A stretch of DNA of 64,000 nucleotides from Blepharisma japonicum (lineage: Eukaryota; Ciliophora; Heterotrichea; Heterotrichida; Blepharismidae). This document shows positions 1 through 9,866 of this stretch, piece after piece. The DNA is taken from assembly GCA_949751835.1 (NCBI GenBank), contig CATKHK010000004.1, positions 496,001-560,000 on the forward strand, in the 5' to 3' direction. The notes under the pieces are model-generated. The model saw only the letters and a list, made by a program, of their open reading frames with translations, searched no databases and was not told the DNA's origin. A program made the position numbers and the translations under genes. The stretch's first letter is position 1, and the number at the start of each line of letters is the position of its first letter.

Positions 1-39
1 CTTTATAATAAGTTCATTATGTTAATAAAATTAAGCACA

Positions 40-747
40 TTACTTCAGCTTATATGAAGATTTATATTCATCTAAGCTATTTGAAATTGTTGAAATCAGA
101 GAGTCTATCATATCAAGCGGGTCTTTGTTTTGGGTATTTATCTCGAATTTTATCTTGAAATCTTTTTCTGGAGGAGGCTGCTCTAGCTCTGGAATTTGAG
201 GACTCGGTCTTTTAATGATTTGTAACTCTTGGGTAAGCTCGTTAACGTGGTCTTTTAGCCTTTGTGATTCTTCATCTTTTCTAGTTCTAACACGCTCAAG
301 CTCTGATCCTGCTAATGCTAATTCTTCTAGTGTTTTGTGGTAAAATTTAGTTAAGTCACCAATATTTTGGTCTTTTTCTCTAACTCGAGTTTTTAAGGCT
401 TCGTTTTCTGTTTCCACTTCTTTTAGTCTCTGCTTGAGAGCTTCAATTTCTCCAGATGTAGAAGTGGATGTTGTCTTAAGTCGTTGTGATAGAGATTCAA
501 GTTCTTTAGATTTTTTCATTAATGAGGCTTTGGATTTTTCAAGTTTTTCTTGCAGAGTTTTCTTTTCTCTTTCCAACTCAAGCTTAGCTACCATCAACTG
601 CTCTAATTCTTCTTCAACTTCTAATTCAAAGCGCTTGCTACTTTCTATTTATAAAATACCTTGGTATTCTTCGAAGTCTTTTTTGAAGGATTCAAGCTCT
701 TCATATTTTTCTTGGTACAGTGTTTTGTAATTCACCTCTTCTTCCAT
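40..747 (-). CDS. coiled-coil protein, 230 aa, one 15-nt intron
   Basis: An uncharacterised coiled-coil protein. The ATG is at 747-745 and the stop is TAA at 42-40. A 15-nt intron (GTATTTTATAAATAG on the minus strand, 659-645) joins the N-terminal exon (MEEEVNYKTLYQEKYEELE...) to the rest; without it an in-frame TAA interrupts the gene. Nearly the whole protein is Glu/Lys/Leu-rich heptad sequence to about residue 185, with a short Pro-rich stretch (IKRPSPQIPELEQPPPE) before a C-terminal tail. No signal peptide, membrane segment or enzyme motif is visible. Such proteins are common as cytoskeletal, cortical or Golgi tethers, but I cannot assign a role. The start is well supported because the spliced frame is open from it and all residues are compositionally alike. 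Confidence 0.8.
645..659 (-). other. 15-nt intron
   Basis: GTATTTTATAAATAG read on the minus strand. It has GT/AG ends and A at position 10, and carries an in-frame TAA if kept. Removing it gives ...EYQ-ESSKRFE... in an uninterrupted coiled coil. Confidence 0.85.
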
Positions 748-1110
748 TGGTTTATTTATAAATTCTCGATTCAAAATACATCAAAATTATTATGAGAGGG
801 CAATATCCTTAAAATCTATATACTAAAAAAGTTGGTAAATAAAAATTTGTCATTGATTTTTTAAAATATTCAATATTGTACCATTTGATCAGCTTAGTCA
901 TTATAGCAAGCTAATAATTTGATTATTTAGAGTATTTACTTATTATTTATTATCTCTAGCTATTCAAGATTTTATCAAAATTAGTTATGATTATGCTTGA
1001 AGACGGATTAGTATAGGTTGATAATTGATAGAACTTCGTTAAGCCCTAAATTCATTTAAATTTTAATATTATTTATGATTTAGCATATCTAAGCTAAAGT
1101 TATAAAGTAA
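748..1110. other. AT-rich intergenic spacer
   Basis: About 360 bp of AT-rich sequence upstream of the coiled-coil gene and the eL29-like remnant. I see no open frame, hairpin or repeat that stands out. Confidence 0.5.
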
Positions 1111-1233
1111 ATGGCAAAGGAAAAGGTGCATATAAATCACAATTTAGGACACAAAAACTGCCAAAATCGAATCAAGAGACCAAAGAAGCAGATTCATGAG
1201 CCACATAGAGGTTATGACTTGAAGTACTGATAA
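1111..1233 (+). pseudogene. short eL29-like ribosomal protein remnant (40 codons)
   Basis: An ATG at 1111 opens 40 codons starting MAKEKVHINHNLGHKN and ending ...GYDLKYW, with TGA (Trp) followed at once by TAA at 1231-1233. The pattern MAK-K-H-NHN...K..RN.IK.P..Q..E...G.D.K matches the first 40 or so residues of ribosomal protein eL29 (animal form MAKSKNHTTHNQ...). Functional eL29 continues with FLRNMRFAKKHN or similar, which is absent, and several normally basic or invariant positions differ. I infer a truncated, decaying copy of an eL29 gene whose working copy lies elsewhere. It could also be a very short expressed protein. The family match is by eye, over a short length. Confidence 0.5.
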
Positions 1234-1570
1234 AAAAAGCCTGCTCAGCTTCATGACCCAAATATACAGCATACTGTTTTAGCTTAATTTAAAACCTTAT
1301 TTTGAAGTGCCTATTTTATATTTTTCTGATCAAAAATAAACAAGATAAACGACTTCCTTTATAAGATTGAATGCCCATCATTCTTAAAAATACTTCTTAA
1401 AGATCTAATTAGCTTGAAAACAGTTCAAAATACTAAATTTATCATTTTAAATCATTTGGCCAAAAATTAACTTTTTAAATTGCTTTATGTTTTTCAATTA
1501 ATACAATCAAATCATAATCATGCTGAATTTAAAATTTGTTAAAATGCTATCCGTTGTTTGAGTATAAAAA
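1234..1570. other. AT-rich intergenic spacer upstream of START gene
   Basis: About 340 bp between the eL29-like remnant and the START-domain gene. It presumably includes the latter's promoter. I see no gene or clear motif. Confidence 0.4.
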
Positions 1571-2407
1571 ATGGGAAACAGAGAAACTAGGTGCTTCAGT
1601 TGCTTTGAAAAGCAGCAGCGACTTCAGGGCCAATCAAACGACATGGCTTCTCCTATAGCATTTGCCCCTATGGAAAATGACATTTCTGACAGTAGATTAT
1701 CCTCTGACACAATTGAAAAAGAAGAACCCAAAGATGATGGCCCGTTTTCCAGAGATTCCGCAATTAAGTTAATTGACGATTGCCAGGAAAAGTTTTTGAG
1801 CATTATTAAAACTAACTTTGAAGAAGAAAAATATATTCTAGAACACAATCAGGATGGCTTAGAAATCTTTTCATGCGACACAAATGAAGGCTTTATGATC
1901 ATCTCTAGATGGAAAGCACCTTTTACTCCTGAGCGAATTGTTAATTTTTTACGCTGCACCGAGAATAGGAAGCAATGGGACAAAAACATAGCAGATATAA
2001 AGCAAATCTGTGCAATCACTCCTGATATCTCTGTATATTATCAATTATACAAAAAGGTTTTAGCTGCTGCTCCTAGGGACTTACTTTTGATTAGCAAAAT
2101 CACACAAGTAGAAAACACAATGATAGAGATTTCGACTTCTATAGATTCCCCAGTTTTTCCAGAGAAGAAAGATATTGTTAGAGCCCAACTGTTTTTAGGA
2201 GGGTATTATATAAAGCCAATTGAGAAAGATACTGATGGAAATATATGTGAAGTCACCAACGTCAGCCAAGCATCATTTGGAGGGAGTATTCCAAAAGGCA
2301 TGCTTAAGAAAATGAGCATCAAGCTGGTCCCTACATATATTAAGTCTCTTGTTGAAGGAATTAAGAGTCAAGATTCGAAAGAAAACAACAATGATGCTAA
2401 AATTTAA
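1571..2407 (+). CDS. START-domain lipid-binding protein, 278 aa
   Basis: A probable lipid-transfer or lipid-sensing protein of the START (StAR-related) family, whose helix-grip fold encloses a single lipid. The START-like part runs from about residue 65 to 265, including the stretch with SRWKAPFTPERIVNFLRC, RKQWDKNIADIK, a central YYQLYKKVLAAAPRDLLLISK strand region, and ANVSQASFGG...IPKGMLKK near the end (approximate wording by eye). The N-terminus MGNRETRC has Gly2 and Cys8, suggesting N-myristoylation with nearby palmitoylation and hence membrane attachment. The ATG follows an AT-rich leader and the stop is TAA. It converges on the M20 dipeptidase with only 12 bp between them. The lipid ligand cannot be told from sequence. 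Confidence 0.75.
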   Translation: MGNRETRCFSCFEKQQRLQGQSNDMASPIAFAPMENDISDSRLSSDTIEKEEPKDDGPFSRDSAIKLIDDCQEKFLSIIKTNFEEEKYILEHNQDGLEIFSCDTNEGFMIISRWKAPFTPERIVNFLRCTENRKQWDKNIADIKQICAITPDISVYYQLYKKVLAAAPRDLLLISKITQVENTMIEISTSIDSPVFPEKKDIVRAQLFLGGYYIKPIEKDTDGNICEVTNVSQASFGGSIPKGMLKKMSIKLVPTYIKSLVEGIKSQDSKENNNDAKI

Positions 2408-2419
2408 TATGAAAGATAA

Positions 2420-3847
2420 TTAAGTGATTTTGATTTGCCTTCCGTGATGATATAATACTTCGCTTACACAACATAATATTTTCTTCATATAGTCTATTCT
2501 GAAATTTTCATTCGCGGAATGAGTATTGCTGTCTGTACTTGCAGGACCTGCAACCATAAATTGAGCTGAAGGGAATTCAGCGCCCAGCAAATTTAAAAAC
2601 GGGATGCTTCCTCCACGATTGTAAAAGAGGCAGTCTGTGCCGAAGAAATTATGCCCGGCAGAGTCTAAAGCTTGCTTTAGCCATGGTTCTAATTCATTTT
2701 GTTTCCATCCTCTTCCTTTGTCTATAGGGTGCTTTATTTCAATTTGAGCTCCATATGGTGGATCTCTAGTTAATGCTTCGACTAGTTTTTCAGTAGCTAA
2801 GTCGCAATCAACTGAAGGAGGTAATCTAACAGATAACCTTAAAGACGTGCTTGGTCTCAATAAATTCCCAGCATTTTCTAAAGAAGGTAATCCTCGACAT
2901 CCTAAAATTGATAATGTTGGCCTATATGTTCTATTCAAAATAATCTGGACAGGATCAGATGTAACTGGCTTCATACCTTTTTCCCAATTAATTTTCCCAG
3001 TTAAATCATTCCCAACTGCAACTGCACATCTTGCAGCATTTTCATAAATTTCTGGAGTAATTTCTGCATAGCACTCAGGGATCAAAATTTCTCCAGTTCT
3101 TGAGTCTTCAATTCTATCAAGAAGTTGCCTAAAAATTCTGAAACTTGAAGGCACAACCCCTGATACATCTCCTGAATGCTGACCCACTGTCAATACTTTT
3201 ACAGTTACATCTAATGTAATTAATCCTCTTAAGCTTCCAGTTAGCCAAAAGCGGTTATAAGTAGGGATTCCTGCATCTAAACAAATAATGATATCTGGAT
3301 TGCCTATTTTATCTTTCACTTTGGAAATGTAGTCCATTAAGTTATAGCTTCCACTTTCTTCTTCAGTTTCGCCTATAAAAATAATTCTTCCTCTTGGAAT
3401 TCCAAGCTCATCTAAGGTTTTTATAATAAGCCCTGTACTGGGAAATGAGTAGCCGTCATCAACTCCGCCTCTTCCATAGAGTCGTCCATTTATTATTGCA
3501 GGATGGGTATTGTCTGTTCCTTCAATCCAGCCTGGAATATGAGGCTGCTTATCAAAATGTCCATACATTAGCACTGTGCCTAAGTTAGGGGCTGTAGCTG
3601 GAAACTCTCCAAAAAATAGCCAAGGCTTACCAGGTTCTTTTAGAATTTCGTAGTTGAATCCTTGGATATTAAGAGATTTGACATAGTTTAAAACAACATC
3701 TATTGCCCTTAGCATTAGGCCATTTGTTTCTCATTCTTTATCAAAGGCTGGTGAAAGATTTGGAACTCTAATAAAATCCATCAATGCAGGGATCACTCCG
3801 TTGTCCACCCCACTTTCAATTCTTTCTCTAAGAGTCTCTGGATTCAT
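2420..3847 (-). CDS. M20 family metallopeptidase, cytosolic nonspecific dipeptidase-like, 475 aa
   Basis: A zinc dipeptidase of the M20 family (CNDP-like), expected to hydrolyse dipeptides in the cytosol. Start MNPETLRERIESG at 3847. A TGA codon reads as Trp in the family-typical NLSPAFDKEW segment near residue 38. Visible metal and catalytic motifs include GHFDKQP (His near residue 97), GRGGVDDG (bridging Asp), GETEEESGS (catalytic Glu and a ligand), CLDAG, and a C-terminal THSANENF with the last His ligand. The length matches CNDP-type enzymes (about 470-480 aa). The tail overlaps nothing but ends 12 bp from the convergent START gene. A fragment of its 5' end has been copied to 6298-6418. 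The TAT-like gene lies 51 bp upstream on the same strand. Confidence 0.92.
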
Positions 3848-3898
3848 ATTTTTAAGTATTTAATGCAATCTACAAATGCTATTATTAGAAATAATCGT

Positions 3899-5128
3899 TT
3901 AACCTTTTATATTATTGCCGATCTTATGTCTGTTTACAAAATCTCTGATTCTATCCATAGCTTCTTCTAAAACTTCGATTGAATTACAGAGGACAACCCG
4001 AAATCCGTTCGTACTTAAGTAGACTTCTGCTGGCATGACCATTACTGATTCTTCCGCAGCCAATTTATCAACAAAAACTGAAGAGGTTGGGATGTCTTGA
4101 AACGCATTAGGATCAATAAGTATCATAGAGTAAATTGAGCCTTCTGTAGGAGTTACAGTAAGCTCATTCAGATCTGACAGTTTCTGATGAACAATATCAG
4201 CTCTTCTCTTTAACATTTGAGCTAAATCTTGGGAATATCTCTCTGGCATACTAGAAATAACTTGTGGAACAGCATTAGCTATAAAAAGAGGAACATGAGC
4301 TATTAGACTTTTAAAGTCTGAGATTGCTTGTCTTAAAGCCTGGCACCGATTATATTTATCATAAATTTTAATCCATCCGCATCTTCAGCCGGGAACAAGG
4401 CACAGCTTGCTCATAGTCCCAATTGAAAAGACTGGGACCTCATCAGTCAAAGAGCCTAACGGAATAAAAGGTTTTTCAAATGTAAGTCCCTCATAGACTT
4501 CATCAGCTAAAATACAAAGCTGGCGATTTTTTGCCCAATCCAGTATTTGTAGCAAATGGTCCCTTGAATAAACACTTCCACATGGATTTGATGGATTTAT
4601 AATTATAAGGAGCTTAGTTCTCTCATCTACAGCTGCGTCTAATTCGCTGAAGTCGATTTCCCAATTTTCATGAGGCTTCAATTTATAGTATTTTGCAGTG
4701 CATCCTCTATTTCTACACATAAGCTCATAAAGAGGGAATCCAGGTGACGGAACTAGCATGTTATCACCTGGATTAAGCATAGTCTGAATGAGCGTAAAAA
4801 TGGCGCCTGAGCCTCCGAAGTCAAACACAATGTCGTCAGAGGACAGTTTGATATTAGGATAACTGTATTTTTGGGCCATGAATTCTCGAGCTTCTTTCGG
4901 GCCAAGCTGATGCGAATAGCTGTTACCGGTCCCAGATTTCAATGAGCTGTTTACTGCTTCGACGAATGCCGGATTAACTTGAAAGTCAGAACATCTTGAT
5001 GGATCTCCAGCGACTAAGGATAAGGGTTTTTTGTTATTCTGAGAAGAAGCAGTCTTGTTGAATGCAAGAAAGAGTTCGTTCGAAGAATTCTTTGTATTGT
5101 CTGACGGTTCAACAGTTCAATTTTCCAT
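3899..5128 (-). CDS. tyrosine aminotransferase-like PLP enzyme, 409 aa
   Basis: A class I/II pyridoxal-phosphate aminotransferase, most like tyrosine aminotransferase, which would move the amino group from Tyr (or related amino acids) to a 2-oxo acid. Start MENWTVEPSDN at 5128; stop TAA at 3899-3901. Motifs: PGFPLYE, NPSNPCGSVYS (substrate carboxylate and cofactor Asn), ILADEVYEGLTF (Asp contacting the pyridine N), and SIGTMSK with the Schiff-base Lys near residue 240. This is followed by LVPGWRCGW, where the first Trp is TGA; LVPGWR-GW is typical of TAT. Another TGA gives MENW at the start. About 30 bases short of a kilobase downstream lies a remnant of a neighbour, and a full-length decayed copy of this gene lies at 6610-7975. 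Confidence 0.92.
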
Positions 5129-5308
5129 TACGGTTTTATTTAGATTTTATTAGGGAAAATATGAAAATTAAGAGAGCAAAAAACGAATAGTTTAATAGCA
5201 AAGATGAGGTATTACAAAAATGGCACTTAATGTCCCATAGAATAAATAACCGAATTAGGATGCTTTGAAAAAAGGTTTACTGGCTTGCTATCGTCCAGAA
5301 AACCATAA

Positions 5309-5790
5309 TTAGCAGCTCCTGAATTTTTCGCGAATTCTAGAAGATTTTGGCAACTTATTGATACTGAGCTTAGAAAGAAAGTCTAAATTGAGCATTATTT
5401 TTATTTGTCTTGAATCAGATTGCTTCTTAATTTTCTCTTGTAACCTAAGCGATTTTCCTGAGTTTACAACTAACAGATCTTTTAATTTATGTGAATATGG
5501 AACTATTAATTTTGTCAACAATGAATGCTTTATTTAAATTTAACTAAACTGAGAACTTTCGTGTGATGATTAATAAACTTCCCTTATTTTTGGTCTTCAT
5601 TTAATTTATAAGGCTATAAGCTCTTTATTGATAGTTTCTAGATGTTTTAACCATAATCCTGAGCAAATCTATTTTCCCTATAATTCTCTGTTATGCATCA
5701 AGTAGTCTTTATATAAGAAGCTGCATTCACTCTTTGGGTTTTAGAATTGTTTAAATTGATTCCTTTGTATTTGATACCTATAGGAACCTA
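5309..5790 (-). pseudogene. decayed copy of the 189-aa basic protein gene
   Basis: Minus-strand sequence here matches the intact gene at 8088-8657 along most of its length. Both share IVPYSH/RVPYSH, the KSLRLQEK/KSLKITREK stretch, INKLPK/IDKLPK and SPRI/SSRI segments. Near 5720-5790 both share the N-terminal coding stretch for NNS.TQRVNAAS. Only a 70-codon piece remains open; the N-terminal half is broken by several stops and small indels. This is the first-copy partner in the tandem duplication described at 3730-5790 and 6298-8680. Confidence 0.75.
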
Positions 5791-6297
5791 AGTCATGATT
5801 CTTAATTAAACTATTGGGAAGCTCCACGAGCTTATTTATCTCTGCCTTGTTTCACTTAAAGGGTGCCGTCTTGCTTTCTCACCACTTCTTCTGCTACTGT
5901 GTGCTCACCACACTCTGGGGTGAATTTGGATAGGTCACCTTGAAGCGCTTAATCCAGTTTGCCAAGAGTTGTGCCCCATACATCCTTACTGATCTGAAAG
6001 AGCTATGAATGTAAAAAGTGGGTTATAGGCTATAGAATACTCTAACTTCTCCTCTTCATTATTTTTGAAAGTTTTTTGGCTCCCTATGATTATTGTAATC
6101 GAATTTATTTAAATGTACTTTTTGAAGATCCAGGAAGCTAAAATCTTCAAGATTTAATAAGCCCTAAAAATTTAAAAATTTATAATTTAAGCTGGAAGTT
6201 TTACAACAAATAGTTAGATTTTGTAGCCGAATCATTGAACATCAATTGATTTAACATATATTTTGAACAGTACTGTTATCATAGGCATAGTCAATAT
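5791..6297. other. spacer between duplicate blocks, with a GC-richer patch
   Basis: About 500 bp separating the two duplicated blocks. The part from about 5830 to 6030 is clearly richer in G and C than its surroundings. Read on the minus strand it contains a roughly 28-codon open stretch starting MYGAQLLANWIKRFKV, followed by stops. It could be a decayed coding fragment of unknown origin. I recognise no gene or RNA in it. Confidence 0.4.
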
Positions 6298-6418
6298 CTT
6301 CTCATTCTTTATCAAAAATGGAAAAGATTAGAGTCCTAATAAAATCGAAAAAATGAAGGAATAATTTTTTCCCCATCCTACTTTCAATCCTTTCTCTAAG
6401 AATGTTGGAGTCTAACAT
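6298..6418 (-). pseudogene. fragment of M20 dipeptidase 5' end
   Basis: Matches the first 40 or so codons of the intact gene at 2420-3847: LRERIES, a DFIR segment and FDKE are all recognisable in one frame (ILRERIESRMGKK...FDFIRTL...FDKE). The rest of the gene is missing. This is the edge of the second duplicate block. Confidence 0.75.
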
Positions 6419-6609
6419 TATTTTCGAAATTATATATAAAGTATATATCGATTTCTTTCTTAAAGGAATATTTGTCATATAAAACATAAAGAACTTATTT
6501 TCTAAATAAATTCACGTAAAATTAGTGAGTAAACAGTGAAAAGTATTATACTCAATAGAAATAATAAAATTAGCTAATTTTTTTAGCTATTATTTTCTGT
6601 ATTTTTAAT

Positions 6610-7975
6610 TTTATGCCTATGCACGAAAATCTCTAATTCTATCAATATCGTCTTTTATAGCATTTATTGAATTGCAGAGGGCAAATCGAAATCCATTAGT
6701 AATTAAAAGGAACTCTGCTAATTGAGCCATTGCTGCTTCTTCTGCAGCTAATTTGTAACAAAATTGATAAGGTTGAGATATCTAGAACCGTTTAGGATCA
6801 ATAAGAATGATTGAATAAATTAAATCTTATGTCAGATATGACAGCTTCTGATAAACAATGTCAACTCTTCTCTTTAACTTTTAGATAAATCTTCTGAATA
6901 TTGTTCTGGCATGATGGGTAAAGCTGCATTGGCTATAAAAAGAAGAACATGAGCTTATAGGCTTTTGAAATTAAAATTTGCTTTACTTATATTATATTCA
7001 TCATAAATTTTAATCCATTGGCATTTCCTCCAAGAACATAACGCAGCTTGTTAATGGTCCCTATTGAAAAGACTGGAACTCATCAGCCAGAGAGCCTAGA
7101 GGAATGCAAGGCTTTTCAAACTTCAGCCTATCATAGATTCATATGCCAAAATAGTAAGATGGTGCTTCTGTCCCCAATCTAATACTTATATCAATTTCTA
7201 TCTTGAAAACGCACTTCCAATAGATTTGAGGGATTTATACTTGCAAAAACCTCAGCCAATATTATTTCTATCCATCTTTAACATTTGAATGGAAAAGCCA
7301 TTTTTTGCTCTCCCAGAATTTTTCAAATTTGTAATTCTAATGAGGAAGATTAATAATTGTTTTAAAGATCATGTGAAAAAATATTAAAAATGGTTTAGTC
7401 TGTACATGAAGAGCCTTGGCCTTCAAAAAGGGTATATGACTAGTAAAAGCTTAACTCGCTCATCCGCAACTGCATCCAAATCGCTGAAATCAATTTCAAC
7501 TTTCGTAAAGCTTCAATTTATAGTATTTTGCGATTCATTCTCTATTTCTACGCACAAATTCATAAAGAGGGAATCCAGGTGAAGGAAACATTATATTGTC
7601 TCCTGGATTGAGCAAGATTTTAATGAGTGTGAACATAACTCCCTTGCCTCAAAATTGAATACTATATCATCATATGATAACTTGATATTTTAGAATAACT
7701 TTATTTTTGGGCCATCAATTCTCAAGCTTCTTATGGGTCAAGCTAATGAGAGTAGATATTGCTGCTCCAGTTTTCAATGAATTGTTTCCTACTTTGACTA
7801 ATGCAGAATGTAGAGTTTAATTGAAAGCCTGAACATTTTGATCGAGGGTCTCCAGCAACTAAGGAATATACTGGCTTTAGGATTTGAAAAAGAGAGCGAT
7901 CTTATTGACTATATTAAAAGTTTGATTGATAAACTTTTGGTGTTATCTGATGGCTCGGCTCAAAGGCCCAATTAT
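6610..7975 (-). pseudogene. decayed tyrosine aminotransferase-like gene copy
   Basis: Nucleotide similarity to the intact aminotransferase gene at 3899-5128 can be followed over nearly the whole length. Examples are the RDFVNRH-equivalent end near 6620, the region equal to SIGTMSKL near 7040-7080, the GFPLYE-equivalent near 7560-7600, and the start region near 7960. Many stops and frameshifts break it. About 200 bp of unrelated sequence is inserted near 7245-7445. It is non-functional as a protein gene. Confidence 0.8.
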
Positions 7976-8087
7976 TCACAACAGCAGTCTTATAATTGAA
8001 GTTTTATAGTGAAGATTAGATAAATCTTGGAAAAATATTAGTGTAGATTAATCATTAGTATTAGCAAAATTGACTTAATTCTATAGC

Positions 8088-8657
8088 TTAATGAATTGAT
8101 AGGCAGATACTTTGGCAAAGAGGTTTTACAGGGTAATCTTCATCTAAATCTGCACTCAGCAATTTCCTAATTTTGCTACCAATTCTAGGAGATTTTGAGT
8201 GATGTTTTGGCATTTTTATTTTTGGTAGCTTATCAATGCTTGAGTTAAGTCTAAATTGAATATCCTCCTCACTTGTATTTGAATCATGATTGCTTCTTAA
8301 TTTCTCCCTCGTAATCTTGAGTGACTTTCTTAATTTTACAATTGATAGGTCATTTTTATTCCTGTGCGAATATGGAACTCTTAATTTTGGTAACAATGAA
8401 TTTTCTAACTTAATCCTCAATGCGTTTGTAAACTGCTCACTCTCAACTGGCCAATGGTGAAACTTCACTTCTTTAGATTCTTCATTTAATTTGTGGGGTT
8501 TTAAACTCTTATGGATTGTTCTGTGGTATTTTAGTTCTAACTCTCGAGCAAATTTATTTTTCTCAATAAATTCTTTATGCTGCAGCAAGCATTCTTTATA
8601 TAAAGAAGCCGCGTTTACTCTTTGGGTTTCTGAATTGTTTAAATTGCTTCCTTTCAT
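8088..8657 (-). CDS. uncharacterised basic protein, 189 aa
   Basis: Not recognised. The ATG at 8657 gives MKGSNLNNSETQRVNAAS; a TTG two codons upstream is not needed as a start. Stop TAA at 8088-8090. The N-terminal half is a charged probable helix (LYKECLLQHKEFIEKNKFAREL). The C-terminal half is Lys/Arg/Ser-rich, with motifs PKLRVPYSHRNK and PKIKMPKHHSKSPRI that look alike and may be short repeats of about 60 residues spacing. No membrane segment. It is divergent from the coiled-coil gene at 8720, with only 62 bp between the ATGs, so the two promoters must overlap. A decayed paralogue lies at 5309-5790. Survival of this copy while its duplicate decayed argues that it is a working gene. Confidence 0.7.
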   Translation of the reverse strand: MKGSNLNNSETQRVNAASLYKECLLQHKEFIEKNKFARELELKYHRTIHKSLKPHKLNEESKEVKFHHWPVESEQFTNALRIKLENSLLPKLRVPYSHRNKNDLSIVKLRKSLKITREKLRSNHDSNTSEEDIQFRLNSSIDKLPKIKMPKHHSKSPRIGSKIRKLLSADLDEDYPVKPLCQSICLSIH

Positions 8658-8719
8658 ATTCAATATCTATATTAACCTAAGTCAGCAGATTACTTTTATC
8701 TAAAATTATATATCATATT

Positions 8720-9598
8720 ATGAATATTTCACAACAGCACGAATCAGATATTTATAGTAGAAAGCCATCTCACAGGACCTCCAAGCACCAAAACTCGATT
8801 GTCACAGTAATTTCAACTCATTCTACGTCTAATTCTTTAGACACCATGGAGGAGACCATTCGCAAAAGAAACCTAAAAACAGAAGAAAGTCCCAGTACTA
8901 AAAGATTTCGTACACAAGATTGTGACTTTATTAAGAGTGAAAAAAAGCCTGAAAAATCTGTTCTGTTTAACGATTTAGATGAAATTAAAATAAGACTGGA
9001 AGAGGAAACATCAAGGCTAGATTCTCAAAAGGAAGCGATCTTGAAAATACTTGAGAAAATCAATAAAAAAAATAAGTCACTGGAAATAGATAAAAACGAA
9101 ATTAATAGGATGAAAGAAATTATAAGGGAAAGAGAAGCTAAACTACTTGACGAAAAATTGAGCTTAAGGCACGAAAGAATAAAGCTCAATGAAGAAAGAA
9201 ATAATTACAATGCTATGATGCAGTCTCTTATTAATGAGTTTCATGATGTAAAATTAGAAAAATACAGAATGTATGTACATAAATCAATTAATGAGAACAA
9301 AAAGAAGATTTTAAGTAAAAAATCAAAAATTTTCCACGATATAAAAACTGAAGAGAAAGCTCAGAATCAGGAGGATTTAAATTTATTGTCTCCAAAGCCA
9401 AAATTATCAAGAAATGACTCAACCTCTTCAGATGTTGAAGAAGAAGCTACTCAACTGAGTAGAAATGTGCCTCTTTTAGAAATAAAACCTAATTTTTTCC
9501 TGCAAGATTATCAAGAATCAATACTCAGTGGAAAAGTCAATCCAGTTGCTCCGGATGATGAAGATTTTTCTCCATCTTTTGACGATCCAGACACTTAA
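8720..9598 (+). CDS. coiled-coil protein with basic N-terminus, 292 aa
   Basis: Not recognised. Residues 1-75 are Ser/Thr/Lys/Arg-rich and include STKRFRTQD, a possible nuclear localisation segment. Residues about 85-190 form a strong coiled coil rich in Glu/Lys/Leu/Ile. The C-terminus is acidic and ends PDDEDFSPSFDDPDT. There is no membrane segment and no in-frame TGA. Start and stop (TAA) are clear. It is divergently arranged with the basic-protein gene. Confidence 0.75.
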   Translation: MNISQQHESDIYSRKPSHRTSKHQNSIVTVISTHSTSNSLDTMEETIRKRNLKTEESPSTKRFRTQDCDFIKSEKKPEKSVLFNDLDEIKIRLEEETSRLDSQKEAILKILEKINKKNKSLEIDKNEINRMKEIIREREAKLLDEKLSLRHERIKLNEERNNYNAMMQSLINEFHDVKLEKYRMYVHKSINENKKKILSKKSKIFHDIKTEEKAQNQEDLNLLSPKPKLSRNDSTSSDVEEEATQLSRNVPLLEIKPNFFLQDYQESILSGKVNPVAPDDEDFSPSFDDPDT

Positions 9599-9866
9599 TT
9601 TGCTATTCAAATAATTTAAGTTTTAAAATTTTGGAAGAATCTGTGAAATATGAATTTATAGAGTTATTATTGCTATTATTCTTTGTTCGTAGTTAATTAT
9701 TTGTTGGGCTGGCAAGCCATAAATCTATCATTCATTTGCAGCATTTTTACTTTGATATTAAAGCTTTAATATCAATTTGATTAAATTACTAAATTTTTAT
9801 TTTAATTGAGCTTTCCATTTACTAAAAAAGCAACTATTTTCATTGAAAAGAATTATCAATTAAAAA

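Larger units (their letters stand above)
3730..8680. repeat. tandem segmental duplication A (copies about 3730-5790 and 6298-8680)
   Basis: Each copy holds, in the same order and orientation, the 5' end of the M20 dipeptidase gene, a TAT-like gene and a short basic-protein gene. In the first copy the dipeptidase and TAT are intact and the third gene is decayed. In the second copy the first two are decayed and the third is intact. The extent of decay implies an old event. About 500 bp of unrelated sequence lies between the copies. Confidence 0.75.
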
